A DNA stretch of 64,000 bases, from positions 34,066,505 to 34,130,504 of the forward strand of contig CM026571.1 in NCBI GenBank assembly GCA_015143295.1, given 5' to 3'. Below are positions 22,517 to 34,676 of this stretch, one piece after another. Both the position numbers and the translations under genes were made by a program. Numbering within the stretch: the first letter of the stretch is position 1; each line of letters begins with the position of its first letter. The DNA is from Tetracentron sinense. Lineage: Eukaryota > Streptophyta > Magnoliopsida > Trochodendrales > Trochodendraceae. A model generated the notes under the pieces. The model was not told the origin of the DNA. It made no database searches and saw nothing but the letters and a program-made list of their open reading frames with translations.

Positions 22517-24284
22517 TCATGGTTAAGGAGTGATTTTTTCGTTTTAAAAAGGTTAATTAAATAAATAAAACAATTCATGAGATGGATTTTATTTATTTAT
22601 TTTAGCTCGTAGATTTTTTTTATTTTGTTCACGAGAAGAATAAATAAATAATTTTTTTTTATCGAATGAGATTTGATAATAATAATAATTAAATATTATT
22701 TTAAAAAAGCTTTATGTGTTTTTAATTAGTTTTCGAAATAAATAATTTTATTATTAAAACCTTTTAAATGATTAAATCATTTATAATTATTCGTTAGTTA
22801 TTTAAAAATAATTAATGAATGTTTTTTCTAATAAATAGATTTTATTCGAAAATTTTAAAACCCCTATAAAGTGATGAGATCATTTTATTATAATTTTTTT
22901 TTAATAAAAGGAAGTTTTTTTTTATTTAATTTTATCGAAATAAAGTATTTCGGCCATGACTAGATCTAGGTATTTTATTAAATATTAAACTTTCCTTTTT
23001 GCTGATGAGATCATGTTTAGGATTTTAAGTATTTATTTTATTTTGTTAGGAAAGTCCTACTAAATAATAAATATCAATTAAAGAGATTTAAGAAAATCCT
23101 ATTCGGAATTTTAAAAATAATTTTTATTAAAATTGTTTGATGGGAAATATAATATTTTTATTATTTTACGGTTTGATCTATATGATATATAGATTTTTCG
23201 AGCTCAATGATAATTGTTATCATTTTTTTTAATCTTTTACAAATATCGGAAAAAGTACTCCATCACCATATTGCATTTAATTGTATGAGATTATAGTTAT
23301 GGGTCAATTTTATTAATTGTGATAAATTGTTTATCATGCATTCATATTAGAGAAGAATATGTAGTAGGTCTTGGCAATTTGTAAATGGCAGATTAATTCG
23401 GTTTCCCTGATAAAGGGCGAATGGAAATCTGGTTTCCCTAATGTCATTTATTTTCTATATCATGCATTGGCCGAGGGTGAGCTATTTTTTGGAAAAGACA
23501 AGCAGTCTCTCAGTTCTCCCTACTGCGAGAAGGATCTCGAATAGATGATAAAGGAAGGGATCGCGAAGCTATTTGCGAATTACCTTTATTCTTACCTCAT
23601 TCTCCTGCATTCATGCATTTTATTTTATTTGACCCATAGCAATTAATCTCATATAATCATTATTCTTGTTTAGTTTATCATGAGATGATATAAACTACTG
23701 ATTATTCATGTTTTATTTTGTTAAAATAATTGTCATATATATCATATGTATATAAGACTAGGGATAAATCCCTAAGTATTATGATCTTCTACCATACACT
23801 ATGTGCTCTTATAGTGGGGAGTGTGAGTAAGCTGGCAGGCCAAAGCTGGGCCCAATCCCTCTCACCTATGTGAACACATGGTGAAAACTTTATCAGCAAA
23901 TAGTGGGAGCAACAACGCCAAAGCGTGAGCTTTCGCTATGTGTTTATTAGGTTAATGGTGGGTGGGCATATGAAAAAGAGATGTCATACAATAACACCAA
24001 AGCATGGGTATAACATCCCTTATAGATCAGACAGAAGATCGAATGCTCCAAGATTCACAAGATAAGATCTGTGAAAGTGGAGAAGATAGATTCTATCGGC
24101 CTATTCAAGGTGATGTAATATTGTGCCGAAATGCGGGATTACATTAAGCCAATGACTAAGTATTCGATGTCAATTACTTCTTCATATATTGGCAATACTA
24201 TTAGAAACAGACCCATAATCTAATAGTATTAAATGAATTTAATAGATCCCTAATACTATCTTTATTTTGTCATTTGATTAGATC
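22517..24284 (+). other. copia 5' leader, non-coding
   Basis: Very AT-rich leader of about 1.8 kb with no credible ORF. It is homologous to the leader of the minus-strand copia copy at 55701-57382. Unusually long for a copia leader. Confidence 0.65.
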
Positions 24285-24873
24285 ATGATAGGCCTATACC
24301 CTCTAACTGAAATTTTACGTGATGAGAAGTTAGTTGGAACTAACTATGTTGACTGGAAAAGAAAAATAAGAATTGTATATGCCGCAGGCAACCTTGACTT
24401 GTGTCTTAAGACACCTAAACCCGAGATTCCTGATGATGCATCACCAACCCAAAAGGCCGAGTTTGAGCAATAGGAGAGGTCCAATCAGATGACCAAGTGT
24501 TACATTCTGGCTTCAATGTCTAACATTTTACAAAGCCAGTATGAACACATGGTTAATGCTTATGACATTTTGCAAAACCTGCATGAGATGTTTGGTGAGC
24601 AAAATCGGTCAGGTCGATAAATGAAGTCGAAATCCCTTGTCAACACCAAGATGGCTATGGGAACTCCAGTCAGAGAGCACGTCATAAAGATGATGAGCTT
24701 ATTGAATGAACTGAAAATTCTTGGTGGAGAGATGGATGACATCACTCAAGTTGATACAATACTGCAGTCACTCCCTTCATCTTTTAATGCGTTCATGTTA
24801 AATTATAACATGAACAAGAGTGAAATGTCACTATGTGAGCTTATGAACTCACTGGTGGCTGCAGAGGACTTGA
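24285..24873 (+). pseudogene. gag: copia gag remnant
   Basis: Starts MIGLYPLTEILRDEKLVGTNY and continues through an in-frame stop at 24471-24473 and another before 24621. It then has LQSLPSSFNAFMLNYNMNKSEMSL, the conserved copia gag region. The related gag at 63066-63662 shows that the zinc knuckle and protease should follow. Here they are replaced at 24874 by the end of a minus-strand chromovirus LTR. Gag would form the particle; this copy cannot. Confidence 0.85.
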
Positions 24874-25126
24874 TATCGTGACCCAAAATACCTCCTAGGA
24901 GTTAGGGATACATTGGCTCATGACCGCTACATTATACATCCCATATGACACATAAGGCACACGTAACAACCTGTCAGAGTACACGAGTTATACATAGCGG
25001 AAACGATTTGAAAACAAATACTCCTATCGATTAGTCCTAGTTTGAACCAACAAAACATATATCCAAAAGATGGAGTAGACAAGTCCCACTCTCAACATAA
25101 TCAAGTATCATCTCTTTCTAACATGG

Positions 25127-25258
25127 TCAACAGAAGTCAAAGTCGGGCCGCCTATCCTGCAATCCATCATCCTGGTAGTGGTCCATAGAAGGCTCCGGAA
25201 CATAGTATTCTTCTTCAACCCAAGGCTCCGAACCACACAAGTCGAAAGGAACAAGCAC
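25127..25258 (-). CDS. LTR-encoded micropeptide frame, start lost
   Basis: A 43-codon minus-strand frame that reads VPFDLCGSEPWVEEEYYV and ends DFDFC before TGA. It matches the peptides in the other chromovirus LTRs. The usual ATGTCGGCAGGT start has decayed to ATCATCAGTAGGT, with a shift of frame. Glutamates use GAA here where other copies use GAG, so the protein is conserved more than the DNA. Function unknown. Confidence 0.45.
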   Translation of the reverse strand: MLVPFDLCGSEPWVEEEYYVPEPSMDHYQDDGLQDRRPDFDFC

Positions 25259-26132
25259 CTACTGATGATAACAAATATCGGCTAAGCGTGAAATACTCAA
25301 CGTATACATACTACTAACAACAAGCAATAATATCATGGAAGCATGCAAAACATGGAGACTGAAACCCTTAAAACAGATCGAGGCGTAGAAACCGTGAAAT
25401 AGTACGTATCATGAATACCGAAAACCAAAACCGTGTGAGTTATGCGATAATCATAGCCTTGTGAGTTCTTTGAGTCGTGTTAAGTTCATAGAATTCCTTA
25501 GAGTCATTTATGATCCATAGAGCCTTAGAGCAAGTACCGTAGAGCAAAACCATACAGATCTTAGAACAATTACATTTGTGATCCTTAGAGCTTGTACATC
25601 GATCTTAGACCTTATCATAGAGGTCTTGTGACTTTAATATGATCCTTGGAGCTTGTGAACCGATCTTAGACAATATCGTGGAGTTTCTTAAAATCATCAT
25701 GTGAGTCGCTTATTCAAAATCCTTTTTATAGCTTTGAGAAATCCATGAAAATCCGTTTCATGCGAGACATGCGAAGCATATGAGGATAATAGCATTTTTA
25801 AACACAAAAGCCATTAGAGGCATTAAACCAAACACATAGAGCGCATAATAATGGTAGTTCACATCCAAGTATAAAAGCAACATCACATACCACATCAACC
25901 TAAGATTTCTAGCATAGAAAGAGAAGAACGTCATGTGGTAACTAGTATTATCACAAGTTTGGTAGTAGAATGTATCTACCTTGGTGAAATCGAGGAATTC
26001 GATTTCAAATGCTTGGAACAAGTGAGAACTTCAAGTTCTTTGTTGAAAAACACCAAAGAAGAGAAGATTTGATCTCCTCTTCAAGCTTTGAGCAAACCCT
26101 AGCTTTTCTTCTTCTTCTCCTCTCAAGTTGGG

Positions 26133-26141
26133 CCTTTTATA
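26133..26141 (-). promoter_or_regulatory. TATA box of minus-strand chromovirus LTR
   Basis: TATAAAAGG on the minus strand, about 50 bp downstream of the palindrome array 26193-26337. This is the cleanest TATA box among the chromovirus LTRs here. Confidence 0.6.
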
Positions 26142-26192
26142 AGGGTGATGGTTAAAGACTTAAAAACCCTTAATGAAGAGAATCTGCGTATA

Positions 26193-26337
26193 ACCGTTCG
26201 ATCGGTGGTGAGGACCGAGCGATCGGTTGAAAAACACCTCGCTGGAATTTTTCCCCATACAAAATCTTTGACCAGTTGACAACTACTGAGTGATCGGTAG
26301 ATGACTGGTCGATCGGTGTTATCACCGCGCGATCGGT
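26193..26337. promoter_or_regulatory. Palindrome array in minus-strand chromovirus LTR
   Basis: Copies of ACCG(A/T)(T/G)CGATCGGT (for example 26193-26206, 26214-26227 and 26324-26337) and decayed relatives, just upstream of the TATA box on the minus strand. Confidence 0.6.
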
Positions 26338-26665
26338 GCTCTCCTGTTTTGCTGTAAAACCCTTTTCCTATTACTTGGACCTTCTCCAATCCAATTCTAA
26401 CACCTTATACACTCAAAACACACTCCTTTAGGCTGCATATACCCATCAACACATGCACCCATAGATCCAAACATGTATATACTAGCATAAAGCCCATTAG
26501 GGTATAAGACTTTACTTGAGCACTATTCACACACTATTCACTACTTAGTGAAATGAAAATTCGGGGTTCTACATCCTCCCTCCCTTACAAGAATTTCATC
26601 CCCGAAATTGGAATGATACCAAAAGCATAACATGGAACAAAATACATGAAATCCAATGAAGAAAA

Positions 26666-27913
26666 CTATACAAACAAGTGAGGGTACTTTTCCTTCATTT
26701 CGGCCTCACGCTCCCACGTAGCCTCTTCCTTGGAATGATGCTGCCACTTCATAAGGACACATGGAATAGTCTTGGTGCGCAAGACTTAATCTCGACGATC
26801 CAAGATCTAAGCCGGTTGCTCAACTAAAGTGAGATCCTCTCGAATCTCCACGGGATCAAGAGCAATGACGTGAGACGGATCCGGGATGTACTTCCTGAGC
26901 ATGGAAATGTGAAATACATTATGGACCGCTGCCATGTGAGGTGGTAGGGCTACCTTGTAAGCAACCTCACCAACCCTAGTGATGATCTTGAATGGCCCCA
27001 TGTACCTAGGGCTAAGCTTCCCTTTCTTCCCGAACCTCATGATTCCCCGGCTCGACGAAATCTTCACAAAGACCCGATCCCCAACTTGGAATTCCAAATC
27101 TCTGCGACGAGTGTCTGCATAGCTCTTCTGTCTATCCTAAGTAGTTTTCAACCATTCCCTGATGACTTTGACCCTTTCTGCGGTCAGCTCGATCAATTCA
27201 GGACCCAGTATCTTCCTCTCACCAACTTCATCCCAATATAGAGGAGATCTACAACTTCGACCATACAAAGCTTCGAAAGGTGCCATTTGGATGCTCGCCT
27301 GGTAACTATTGTTGTAGGCGAACTCAACCAATGGCAAGTGTTCCTCCCAATAACCCTGAAATTCCAACATACAAGCTCATAGCATATCCTCTACAACCTG
27401 ATTCACCCATTTAGTTTGCCAATCGGTTTGAGGATGAAAGGCAGTGCTGAAATCTAACCGAGAACCCATAGCGCTCTGAAAAGTTTCCAAGAACGTGAAA
27501 ATAAACCTAGGATCTCGATCGGACATATGGAAACTAGTACCCCGTGCAGACGGACCACCTCCTTGACATACCAGGCTACTAACTGATTCAAACTGAAAGT
27601 AGTCCGGTACGGAAGAAAGTACGCAGACTTCGTCAATCTATCCACTATTACCCAGATAGCATTGGAGCCTTTTGCTATCCGCGGCAACCCAATGATGAAA
27701 TCCATCGAGATATTCTCCCATTTCCATTCCGAAATAGGGAGGGACTGTAAAATACCTGCTGGCCTTTGATGCTCAGCCTTTACCTACTGGCACACCAAAC
27801 ATCTAAAAACGTACTCTGCGACTTCCCTCTTCATGTTTCGCCACCAGTAGTGCCTCTTGAGGTTCTGGTACATCTTAGTACCTCCCGGATGTACCGTATA
27901 CTTGGATCGGTAA
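26666..27913 (-). pseudogene. pol: Chromovirus integrase and chromodomain, decayed
   Basis: Minus-strand order: integrase finger (HPGGTKMY...CLVCQ, 27784-27900), core starting MDFIIGLP (27705, first catalytic Asp present), a frameshift near the second Asp, and FAYNNSYQASIQMAPFEALYGRSCRSP (27137-27370). Then come MEFQVGDRVFVKISS and MLRKYIPDPSHVI, and a chromodomain ending ATWEREAEMKEKYPHLF with the stop at 26666-26668. Two stops interrupt the chromodomain. The chromodomain would direct integration to modified chromatin. The ORF is cut at 27913 by a solo LTR and resumes at 32690. Confidence 0.88.
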
Positions 27914-28160
27914 TTTAGAACCCCGAAACTTTTTCTATATGCCTTGGAATGTGTGTCAAGGCATGATGCCTTATAGTCTCTAATTCCATGAAATGAAAAT
28001 TTGGAAAACCTTTGAGAATTTCTCAAGAACGCTTTAAATAAATAAATAAAATATTTATTAATATGTCGTAGCCTTAGAAAGATCCTAGGTATGTTTAGAA
28101 AATATTAGAGTAGGAGTGGAATAAGTCCGAGTAATGGATTGAGTGAAAAATGGACTCCGC

Positions 28161-28386
28161 ACCGATCGCTCGGTCCATATAAGCAATCGATCGGCCCATA
28201 ACCGATCGCTTGGTCCATATTAGCGATCGATCGGTCCACAACCAATCGATCGGTAGCTATTGACTGGTTAACTAATTTGTATGAGAAATTTTTCCAAAGA
28301 GGGTGTTTTTGACCGATCGCTCGGTCGAGAACACCGGCCGATCGGTAGGCAATCGATCGCTTGGTATTAACCACCGATCGATCGGT
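28161..28386. promoter_or_regulatory. Palindrome array in LTR
   Basis: About nine ACCGATCG(A/C)TCGGT-type palindromes, intact or with one to two changes, upstream of a degenerate TATA-like CTATAAGG near 28447. Confidence 0.6.
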
Positions 28387-29146
28387 ATATCGCGTTTTGC
28401 AGAAATTTCATTAAGGGTTTTTTTATCATTTGGGCATTTCACCCTTGCCTATAAGGGTTTGCCCGAGCCATTGGGGTTCATACACCCTAAGGCATCAATT
28501 TGAGAGAAAAGAAGAGAGGAGAAAGAGGGGTTCTAACCTAGTCTTCAACTTGAGAAGGAATCAACGGTTTAAAGACCCTAGATCTCACCTCAAGGCTTGG
28601 ATTCTTCAAATCCAACTTCAAGCAAGTGAGGGACACGTTCTCCAAGCTAGGGCAGCGACTCCACGCATGTTTTGGAAGGATTCCTTCCCTTTTCAAGGTC
28701 GGTGCCATATGCTACCCTCCTAGTTCATATTCTCTCTTTTCTTCCCTTCTTTCTTATTTTCCTTAAGTATGAACGAAATAAAAGATGGATTGTGGTGTGA
28801 GGATGGATATTGGGCGATGGATGCCGTGTGGATGTGTTATGATGAATGAAATGGGAAGGGCATTGTGTCAATAATGAACATACAAGTATGTTGTGAACAT
28901 TAATCCATCTAGAAAAGCATGGTATAGGCTTTAACCTGTAGAGCCCCGGACCTTTTCACATTTATGCATGACCCTTCGTAGCCATTTTTCCTTTAAAGTA
29001 ATGCAATTAATAAATAAGGAATAAATTGGAAATTCCGAAACATCAGAAATGTTCGTTTTCGAAGTACGAACCCAACGCAAGTTGAATCGTCAAAATCGGA
29101 CGAACGAGTCAAAAGTTATGGCCAAAACAGTTTGGACCTGCAGACC

Positions 29147-29400
29147 ACCGATCGCTCGGTCCATGGAGCGATCGATCGGTCCAAAACCGATCGCTCGGAG
29201 GCTATCGACTGGTCAAGATTTTTGCATGGAGAAATTTTCCAGAGAGTGAAATTTTAACCGATCGCTCGGTTATGAAACCGATCGATCGGTAGGCAACCGA
29301 TCGATCGGTCATTAACACCGATCGCTCGGTACTCGCATTTTTGCAGAATCTTCACTAGGGGCATTTTCGGCATAAGGGTGTTATACCTTTTCTTATATAG
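29147..29400 (+). promoter_or_regulatory. Palindrome array and TATA box in LTR
   Basis: Seven ACCGATCG(A/C)TCGGT-type palindromes (29147-29327), then TATATAG at 29394-29400, about 67 bp downstream of the last one. The block upstream (29056-29125, core AACCCAACGCAAGTTGAATC) is shared with 911-980 and, more loosely, with 34446-34520 and 38905-38975. Confidence 0.6.
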
Positions 29401-29715
29401 GATTGCCCGAGCCTTTAGGGCTCATTCTAAACACTTAGAAGAATTGGGAGATTAGAAGAGAGGAGAAAGGGTTCCTAAACCTAGGGTTTCCATTTTGAAG
29501 AGAAATCAAAGGGGTTTGAGACCCTAGATCATCCTCAAGCACGTTTTCCTTCAAGATCTCGGCTCAAGCTCGTGTGGAGCTCGTGTTCCAAGCTAGGGCA
29601 GCAACTCACGGTCGTTTTGGAAAGGGGGATTTCTTCCCCACTTGATCAAGGTCGGTGCTTTTTACTACCCTCCTAGTTATAGCCTCTCCTTTCCTTATTT
29701 CTTCTTGTTTTCCTT

Positions 29716-29716
<1 letters not shown>

Positions 29717-29759
<43 letters not shown>
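29717..29759. repeat. AT dinucleotide microsatellite
   Basis: About 21 uninterrupted AT units. The ORFs across it (IYIYIY) are artefacts. Confidence 0.98.
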
Positions 29760-29761
<2 letters not shown>

Positions 29762-30249
29762 GAGATGGGTGGTATGTGTGGTAAATGGAGATGGATGTTG
29801 GCGAATGGATGCCGTGTGGATGATGTAATGAATGAATGGGGAGGGGCATTGTACTAATAATAAACATACAAGTGTGATGTGAGTATAACCCACCTAGAAA
29901 AGCATGTTGTAGGGTTAATAAATAATGAACACACCATGTTTGATGAAATGCCAAGATGAATGAAATGAATAAGAAATTAAGAAAATTCATGTTTAAGGTT
30001 TATGGAAATTTGCTAGGGTTATGATAGTGTACCTTCTTATTTTCCCTAAATTACACAAATATTGAATTGCTCAATTGATTGATGTCTATGAATTGTTATG
30101 TATTGTTAACTCTCCAAATGTCACATTTAAATTTAAATGCAAGTATGTACACGCTTCCACGAGCACGCGTGCATGACATGATTTACCGAGGTTTTCAAGA
30201 ATGAGATTTAGAGGTGGGGCATATCCTACGATATGTTTTACCTCGCTCA

Positions 30250-30680
30250 TGGCATGACAAGCATAATCATTTTAGGAAGAAGGGTCTCCCTTCCCTCACA
30301 AGTAGTTTACTTTTTCAAGCAAGCATGACAAGACATGGCATGACAAGCATAAGCATTCTAGGAAGAAGGGTCTCCCTTCCCTCACAAGTAGTTTACTTTT
30401 TCAAGCAAGCATGACAAGACATGGCATGACAAGCAAAATCATTTTAGGAAGAAGGGTCTCCCTTCCCTCACAAGTAGTTTACTTTTTCAAGCAAGCATGA
30501 CAAGACATGGCATGACAAGCAAAATCATTTTAGGAAGAAGGGTCTCCCTTCCCTCACAAGTAGTTTACTTTTTCAAGCAAGCATGACAAGACATGGCATG
30601 ACAAGCATAAGCATTCTAGGAAGAAGGGTCTCCCTTCCCTCACAAGTAGTTTACTTTTCCAAGCAAGCATGACAAGACAT
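30250..30680 (+). repeat. Five 86-bp repeats each with a GAAGGG/CCCTTC hairpin
   Basis: GAAGGGTCTCCCTTC starts at 30279, 30365, 30451, 30537 and 30623, an exact 86-bp period. Each is a 6-bp stem with a TCT loop followed by CCTCACAAGTAG. An outlying stem GAGGT...ACCTC encloses GCATATC...GATATG at 30211-30244. Confidence 0.9.
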
Positions 30681-30988
30681 GGCATGACATGCATGATACG
30701 ATAAGATAAGACAAACATGACAAGTTTTCAAGCAAGGAAATGGTATTTTCAGTCAAGTCAAGTGCACGGTGTTTTCAAGGGTTTTATCGGCTTTTATGAA
30801 TTCAAGCATGATTATATACTCCTTTACTTTATTGTCATGATATGAATTATTCCAGCTTTATATGCTTGAATTGTTTCCTGCTTTATATATGTGAAATGCT
30901 TCCTGCTTCCTATACTGCTATGGTTTTGCTATGACTATTGGTTAGTATTTAGTACCCGCTGAGTATTCCATGCTCAGCCGTACTTCTT

Positions 30989-31108
30989 ATGTCGGCAGGT
31001 TCTGAGGGAGCTGCTGCTCCATTTGATGTCTGTGCTCCTAGCCCTTGGGTGGAGGAGGAGTACGTCAAGGAACCTTTGGAGGAACCTCCCGTAGAGGGTT
31101 ATCAGTAG
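30989..31108 (+). CDS. LTR-encoded acidic micropeptide ORF (39 aa), unknown function
   Basis: Starts ATGTCGGCAGGT. A 39-residue acidic peptide with GAAAPFDVCAPSPWVEEEY. Against 32270-32389, the 19 codons from PFD to the EP after EEEYV show five synonymous and three amino-acid-changing differences, which suggests constraint on the protein. It lies downstream of the hairpin GCTGAG...CTCAGC (30959-30979) and about 300 bp before the LTR end. Confidence 0.5.
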   Translation: MSAGSEGAAAPFDVCAPSPWVEEEYVKEPLEEPPVEGYQ

Positions 31109-31808
31109 GTGGTGTTAGATTCTAAGTGGTTTAGCTGTGGGTGAGCATGAGTGATTATATCCATGTATTTTGGCGGGCATGTCCGCACTTTCTTTGTTTT
31201 GTTTTCTTTTGTATTAAACTTGGACCATGTGTATATATACTTAGAGGTTTGTTAGACTTCCGTTGTGTTTTATAGTTATGCTTCCGCTGTTATCCTCTAT
31301 TGTATATGTTCTGTGAGTTTTGCAGGTTGGTTCGTCAAGCAAGTCATGTAAGTAATGATTAAGTCGTCCAAGATTCACTCTAACTCCTAGGGTGGGTTTT
31401 GGGTCGCGACATAACCAATAATGTACACACCACATATTTGATGAAATGCCATGGTGAAGAAAATGAATTATAAACCAAGAAAGTTATGATTTAAAGTTAT
31501 GAAATTGCTAGGGTTTATGATAGTGTGTTTAATTGCCTTTTTCCAACGGTATGAATAATTACTTGTTGAAATAAATGTTATGCTATACTTTGTTGAATCC
31601 CAAATGTCATATTAAATTCCAAGTTAAAGCATGTACACGATTTCACGAGCACGGCATGCATGACATGGTTTACCGGTATTTTCAAGAATAAGGGTTAGTA
31701 ATTAGAGGTAGGGCATATCTTAAGATATGTTTTGCCTCGCTTTTGACAAGAACAAGAACAAGTATTGCACACGAGGAAGTTTACACTTCCCTCCCTTCAA
31801 GATTGAAA

Positions 31809-31901
31809 GAGGGGTCTCCCCTCACTCACAAGTGCATATCATTGAAAGAAGGGTCTCCCTTCCCTCTCAAGTGCATCTCATTGAAAGAGGGGTCTCCCCT
31901 C
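31809..31901 (+). repeat. Three 39-bp repeats with covarying hairpins
   Basis: GAGGGGTCTCCCCTC (31809), GAAGGGTCTCCCTTC (31848) and GAGGGGTCTCCCCTC (31887). The second stem position changes from G-C to A-T on both sides, keeping the pairing. Each is followed by CTCACAAG-like and CATCTCA words. Confidence 0.85.
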
Positions 31902-32269
31902 CCTCGCAAGTGCATCTCACAAGTTACATGAACATGTTTAATTTCCAAGCAAGCAAGCATGATCCCATAGGATGACATGCATGACATGATATGACACGCA
32001 ATACAAGACAAGTACGACTCGACAAGATCAACAAGACAGAACAAAACAAAACAAGTTTTAAACACGAAAAGAGTATTTTAAGTCAAGGCAAGCACATGAC
32101 GTTTTCAAGAGATTTCCGACTTCGATATGATACAAGCATGGACTATAAACTGTTTACTTTTCTTGTTAATTATATGAACTGCTTCCTGCTTTACTCTGTC
32201 ATTATTATGCTATGACTGTTGGTTAGTATTTGGTACCCGCTGAGTATTCCATGCTCAACCGTACTTCTC

Positions 32270-32389
32270 ATGTCGGCAGGTGATAGTGGAGCGGCTGCTC
32301 CTTTTGACATCTGTGCTCCTGGCCCATGGGTGGAGGAGGAGTATGTTGAGGAACCTACGGAGGAGCGTCATGTAGACGAGTACTACTAG
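32270..32389 (+). CDS. LTR-encoded acidic micropeptide ORF (39 aa), unknown function
   Basis: Starts ATGTCGGCAGGT and encodes GAAAPFDICAPGPWVEEEYVEEP, ending DEYY. It is intact, even though the LTR end has decayed from CGCGACA to CGTGGCA. Same position and spacing as in the other chromovirus LTRs. Confidence 0.5.
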   Translation: MSAGDSGAAAPFDICAPGPWVEEEYVEEPTEERHVDEYY

Positions 32390-32689
32390 GTGGTAGATTC
32401 TGAGTGAGTGTGGGTGAGAATAAGAGATCTATGTACTCATGTGTTTTGGCGGGCATGTCCGCACTTTCTTTTGTTTCATTTTGTACAAAACTTGGATCAT
32501 GTATATAAATAGAGGTTTTTGGTTAGACTTCCGCTGTGCTATGTAGTTTATACTTCTGCTATTTTGTCCTCTATTGTATATGCTCAGTGTATTTTACAGG
32601 ATGGTTTGCCAAGCATGTCATGTGAGTCATGATAAGTCGTCCAAGATTCACTCTAACTCCTAGGGTGGGTTTTGGGTCGTGGCAGGTAA

Positions 32690-33313
32690 ACCTCATCCAA
32701 GATCTCACCCTTCAACACCACGTCGGCGGGAACACACAACCTTCTTTTGAATGTGATGGCACCATCACCATTCAAAGCAAACTCCTGACTGCCACTGCTA
32801 ACCGACTTATCTCGATAAGCAAGCAACTCAGCATCCGAATTCTGCAACTCCTTGATCCGATCCAAGATATGCGGCCTAACTAAGATGTTTGACATCACCG
32901 GCCCGTAGGTAACATGCCTGAGGGTAGTGTCTAGGTTACACATATCCTTCATAACTTCCACTCTTGGACCCTCATGTGAGCCATGACCCCGTAAGGCCTT
33001 CCGCTAAGAGCATCGGCTACCACATTAGCCTTACCCGGATGGTACTAAATGGAACAATCATAGTCCTTCATGAACTCCATCCATCGACGCTGCCTCATAT
33101 TCAACTTCTTCTGGAAGAAGAGATACTTCAAGCTCTTGTGATCCGTGAACACAATGAACTCCTCCCCATAGAGGTAGTGATGCTAAATCTTTAGTGCAAA
33201 GACGACTGCGGCAAGCTCTAGATCGTGCATGGGGTAGTTCTGCTCATTCTCTTTCAACTGGCAGGAAGCATAGGCAACCACCTGCTTATGTTGCATAAGA
33301 ACACACCCAAGCC
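32690..33313 (-). pseudogene. pol: Chromovirus RNase H and start of integrase, decayed
   Basis: Minus strand: [54 protein letters not shown] and ADALS mark the RNase H domain, followed by the linker to the integrase finger (GAITFKRRLCVPADVVLKGEI). The frame joins 27913 across the inserted solo LTR. Internal stops are present. Cut at 33313 by the solo LTR 33319-36565. Confidence 0.85.
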
Positions 33314-34538
33314 CAATATGTAGCACCCTGGATTTTCTACAAGCACTGTTCATGTGCAAGGACAGTTCATGTGAGTGAATTGTGTCGAGGGCACTAGTAT
33401 TGGAAGGGCCAAATGCCTTTATTATAAGTTGGGTTGGTTAATGAGAGTGAGGGTTTCCTCATGGCTTGAGAGTGATGGGAGTTGGTGTATGAATCAAGAA
33501 GTGTAAGGTGTTTTGGGAAAACATGAAAGAGTGTAAAAACACTCTAAGTGTCAATTTGAGCGATTTTGTAGCAGCCGGGGCCTCCCATGCATTTGGGTTG
33601 TGCCCAATGGGTTACCTTAGTTGGTTTAAGAACCTAGGGTCGGGAGCTATGAGAATGGAGTAGGGGTTGGATTCGGGGTGGATGGGTTATGAAAATAATC
33701 TTAGTATGTATGTAGAAACCCGGAACCGAGTTCCCTAGGCCGAGAATAGTGCCATGAATAGTGTGTGGATAGTGCCTTGTGTGGTGTGTGTAAAGGCTTA
33801 AGGCCTTTACATTTTGTTCTTGGTAGGATGGTCCATTTTATTCTAGTTAGTGTGTTGAGTTAAGTGAGGATTTTAGGTGCGTGTTTTGAATCTCAAAAGA
33901 GACTATAAAGATACTCTAAGTGTCTAAAAACAATGGTATAAAATACCCTAAGTGTTTAAATGGGTTGTAGGTGAATGGTGCTAGTGCATGAGGCATAAAG
34001 AGGTCGGAGCCTCTCATATATGTCAGTGTGACTTTAATGATCATTGAGGTGGATTAAAAACCTAAGGAGAATGATTTATGAGGTCTGAGTAAGGTGTTGG
34101 ACCCAAGGGAAAAGAGTGTGAAAACACTCGAAGTGTTCTAGGTGTTGAAAAGGTATGTTTCGGCATTTACCTCAACTTTAAAGGGCTCTAGTTTAGTCAT
34201 CGGTAATTTGAATTGAGTGAGTATTGAATTTTTGAAAAGGTATTAGAACCCTCTTTGAGGTTTATGTTTACCATTTTTCCAGATTTTGAGTCGGGGTTGA
34301 GTCAAAAGTCCGATTTCCAAAGTCGGGACTGTTGAAAATCTGGGCTGTCGAAACCAATTTACAGACCAGTCAGCTTTGGAGCCATTTTTGGTAAAGTGAA
34401 ACTCAAAATTTTGAGTTGTACAAAACATGAAAGTTGTTTCCCTTCAAAAGAAGAATCCAACGCAAGTTAAATCGTCAAAATTGGACCACTGAGTCAAAAG
34501 TTATGGCCAATCTACCGAAGTGCGTTTTTGCAGAAAAA

Positions 34539-34676
34539 CTCGCTCAAGCGAGATCCAAATCCGCTCGAGCGAGATAGACCAAAACTGAGTTTTTGAGTAC
34601 CGGGAGCAACCCGCTCGAGCGAGATTGCACAGACACATTTTTTTTAGGGTTTATCTCAACCCAAACACCTATATAT
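34539..34676 (+). promoter_or_regulatory. CTCGAGCGAG-type palindromes and TATA box in LTR
   Basis: Three palindromes (34539-34552, about 34561-34573 and 34611-34623) lie at the place where other LTRs have ACCGATCGATCGGT. A TATATAT follows at 34670. The position is kept but the sequence differs. Confidence 0.6.

Larger units (their letters stand above)
24874..26573 (-). repeat. Chromovirus 3' LTR (minus strand)
   Basis: On the minus strand it starts TGTAGAACCCCGAA and ends TTTTGGGTCACGATA, a CpG-decayed form of the GGGTCGCGACA terminus seen in the other LTRs. The polypurine tract GTAAGGGAGGGAGGA lies just outside (26574-26588). It contains palindromes (26193-26337), a TATA box (26133-26141) and the small conserved ORF (25127-25258). 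Being attached to a chromodomain pol, it ties this LTR group to chromoviruses. Confidence 0.85.
28937..31411 (+). mobile_element. Solo chromovirus LTR, TSD TAACC, nested in another LTR
   Basis: 2475 bp from TGTAGAGCCCCGG to GGGTCGCGACA, with TAACC at 28932-28936 and 31412-31416. It sits in the LTR 27914-32684, which sits in the minus-strand chromovirus, which sits in copia. It has palindromes (29147-29327), TATA (29394-29400), a 42-bp AT microsatellite (29717-29759), five 86-bp hairpin repeats and the small ORF (30989-31108). Confidence 0.93.
27914..32684 (+). mobile_element. Solo chromovirus LTR, TSD GGTAA, itself split
   Basis: Starts TTTAGAACCCCG (TG mutated to TT) and ends GGGTCGTGGCA. 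It is flanked by GGTAA at 27909-27913 and 32685-32689, inside the chromovirus integrase. A second solo LTR with its TSD occupies 28937-31416, so the LTR proper is about 2.3 kb. It has palindromes (28161-28386), a donor-like site (28698), three hairpin repeats (31809-31901) and the small ORF (32270-32389). Confidence 0.88.

Noticed and set aside
29606-29990. ORFs with IYIYIY runs
   Set aside because: They are translations of an AT microsatellite.
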